Assembly: GCA_018065815.1 (NCBI GenBank)
Contig: JAGHSP010000246.1
Coordinates: 1 to 12,863, forward strand
Reading direction: 5' to 3'
From: Candidatus Sodaliphilus limicaballi
Lineage (GTDB): Bacteria; Bacteroidota; Bacteroidia; Bacteroidales; Muribaculaceae
Length of the DNA stretch: 12,863 bases
A program made the position numbers and the translations under genes. Shown here one piece after another: positions 12,694-12,863 of this stretch (the stretch's first letter is position 1; each line of letters opens with the position of its first letter). The notes below the pieces were generated by a model that made no database searches, was not told the origin of the DNA, and was given only the letters and a program-made list of their open reading frames with translations.

Positions 12694-12708
12694 CAAGACA
12701 CCGTCTTG
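12694..12708. repeat. Small perfect inverted repeat
   Basis: CAAGAC and GTCTTG flank ACC in the gap between the minus-strand operon and the outward promoter. It could be an operator or a short hairpin; nothing else supports either reading. Confidence 0.35.
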
Positions 12709-12764
12709 CATGGCGCAGATGTGCTATTTCCGCCCGTGATAAACATTTTTTAGCACTTAATTGT

Positions 12765-12794
12765 GTAACTTTTTATCCCCTTGTTGCGTCTATA
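12765..12794 (+). promoter_or_regulatory. ECF-sigma-type promoter reading out of the window
   Basis: GTAACT (12765-12770) and CGTCTATA (12787-12794) are separated so that AAC and CGTC are 17 bases apart, the classic ECF sigma -35/-10 arrangement. A housekeeping-like TAATTTTG at 12809-12816 lies just downstream. Autoregulated ECF sigma genes in Bacteroidota are often preceded by such a site, so the next gene to the right may be one (inference). Confidence 0.5.
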
Positions 12795-12863
12795 AGAGCA
12801 GAAAATATTAATTTTGTCACTATATTAGCGATTTGTGTGTCGTTAACTGATGGTTGAATAAAC

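Noticed and set aside
12666..12857. 63-aa plus-strand ORF at the right end
   Set aside because: It covers the ECF-type promoter region, has no start context or recognisable features, and lacks similarity to any family I know.

Overview
The window looks like chromosomal DNA of a member of the Bacteroidota, most likely order Bacteroidales (a gut Muribaculaceae/Prevotellaceae-type genome is my guess; the family is not proven). The reasons are promoters of the TTG-N19/20-TAnnTTTG type, start codons preceded by AT-rich leaders without Shine-Dalgarno sequences, moderately GC-rich genes with AT-rich gaps, and families typical of the phylum (DUF4199, a DUF6452/DUF6048-like pair, a TGS-domain nucleoside kinase).

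Layout. 101-1855 encodes a secreted two-enzyme fusion: a glycerophosphodiester phosphodiesterase joined to a CE2/SGNH esterase. 1943-4823 is a four-gene plus-strand operon: DUF4199 membrane protein, polyprenyl-phosphate-type GT2 glycosyltransferase, small lipoprotein, and predicted beta-barrel protein. The last three genes overlap by one base, and a strong terminator follows. A good promoter at 4913-4942 then drives a compact RNA unit: a small SRP RNA only four bases ahead of tRNA-Thr(TGT), closed by a terminator.

5160-6371 has no credible gene. It is a convergent gap filled with composite, hairpin-rich repeats: two direct copies of a roughly 380-470 bp element, one inverted partial copy, and a separate short direct repeat. 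One hairpin differs between copies by three compensatory base-pair changes.

6426-8081 (minus) is a TGS-domain uridine kinase-like protein. It is divergent from a secreted GH13 alpha-amylase (8215-9657), with interleaved promoters between them. A structured 5' leader precedes a TM2-domain protein (9975-10310), followed by a tiny acidic lipoprotein and a bidirectional terminator.

The right end is the most unusual part. On the minus strand lie a 129-aa acidic protein and, downstream, a 468-aa protein that resembles the SU10-type (HK97-fold) major capsid protein of tailed phages but carries an N-terminal membrane segment. This reproduces the phage order scaffold/accessory then capsid, with no other phage gene in the window. 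It could be a prophage or satellite edge, or a domesticated, possibly membrane-linked, shell. At the extreme right a plus-strand ECF-sigma-type promoter points out of the window.
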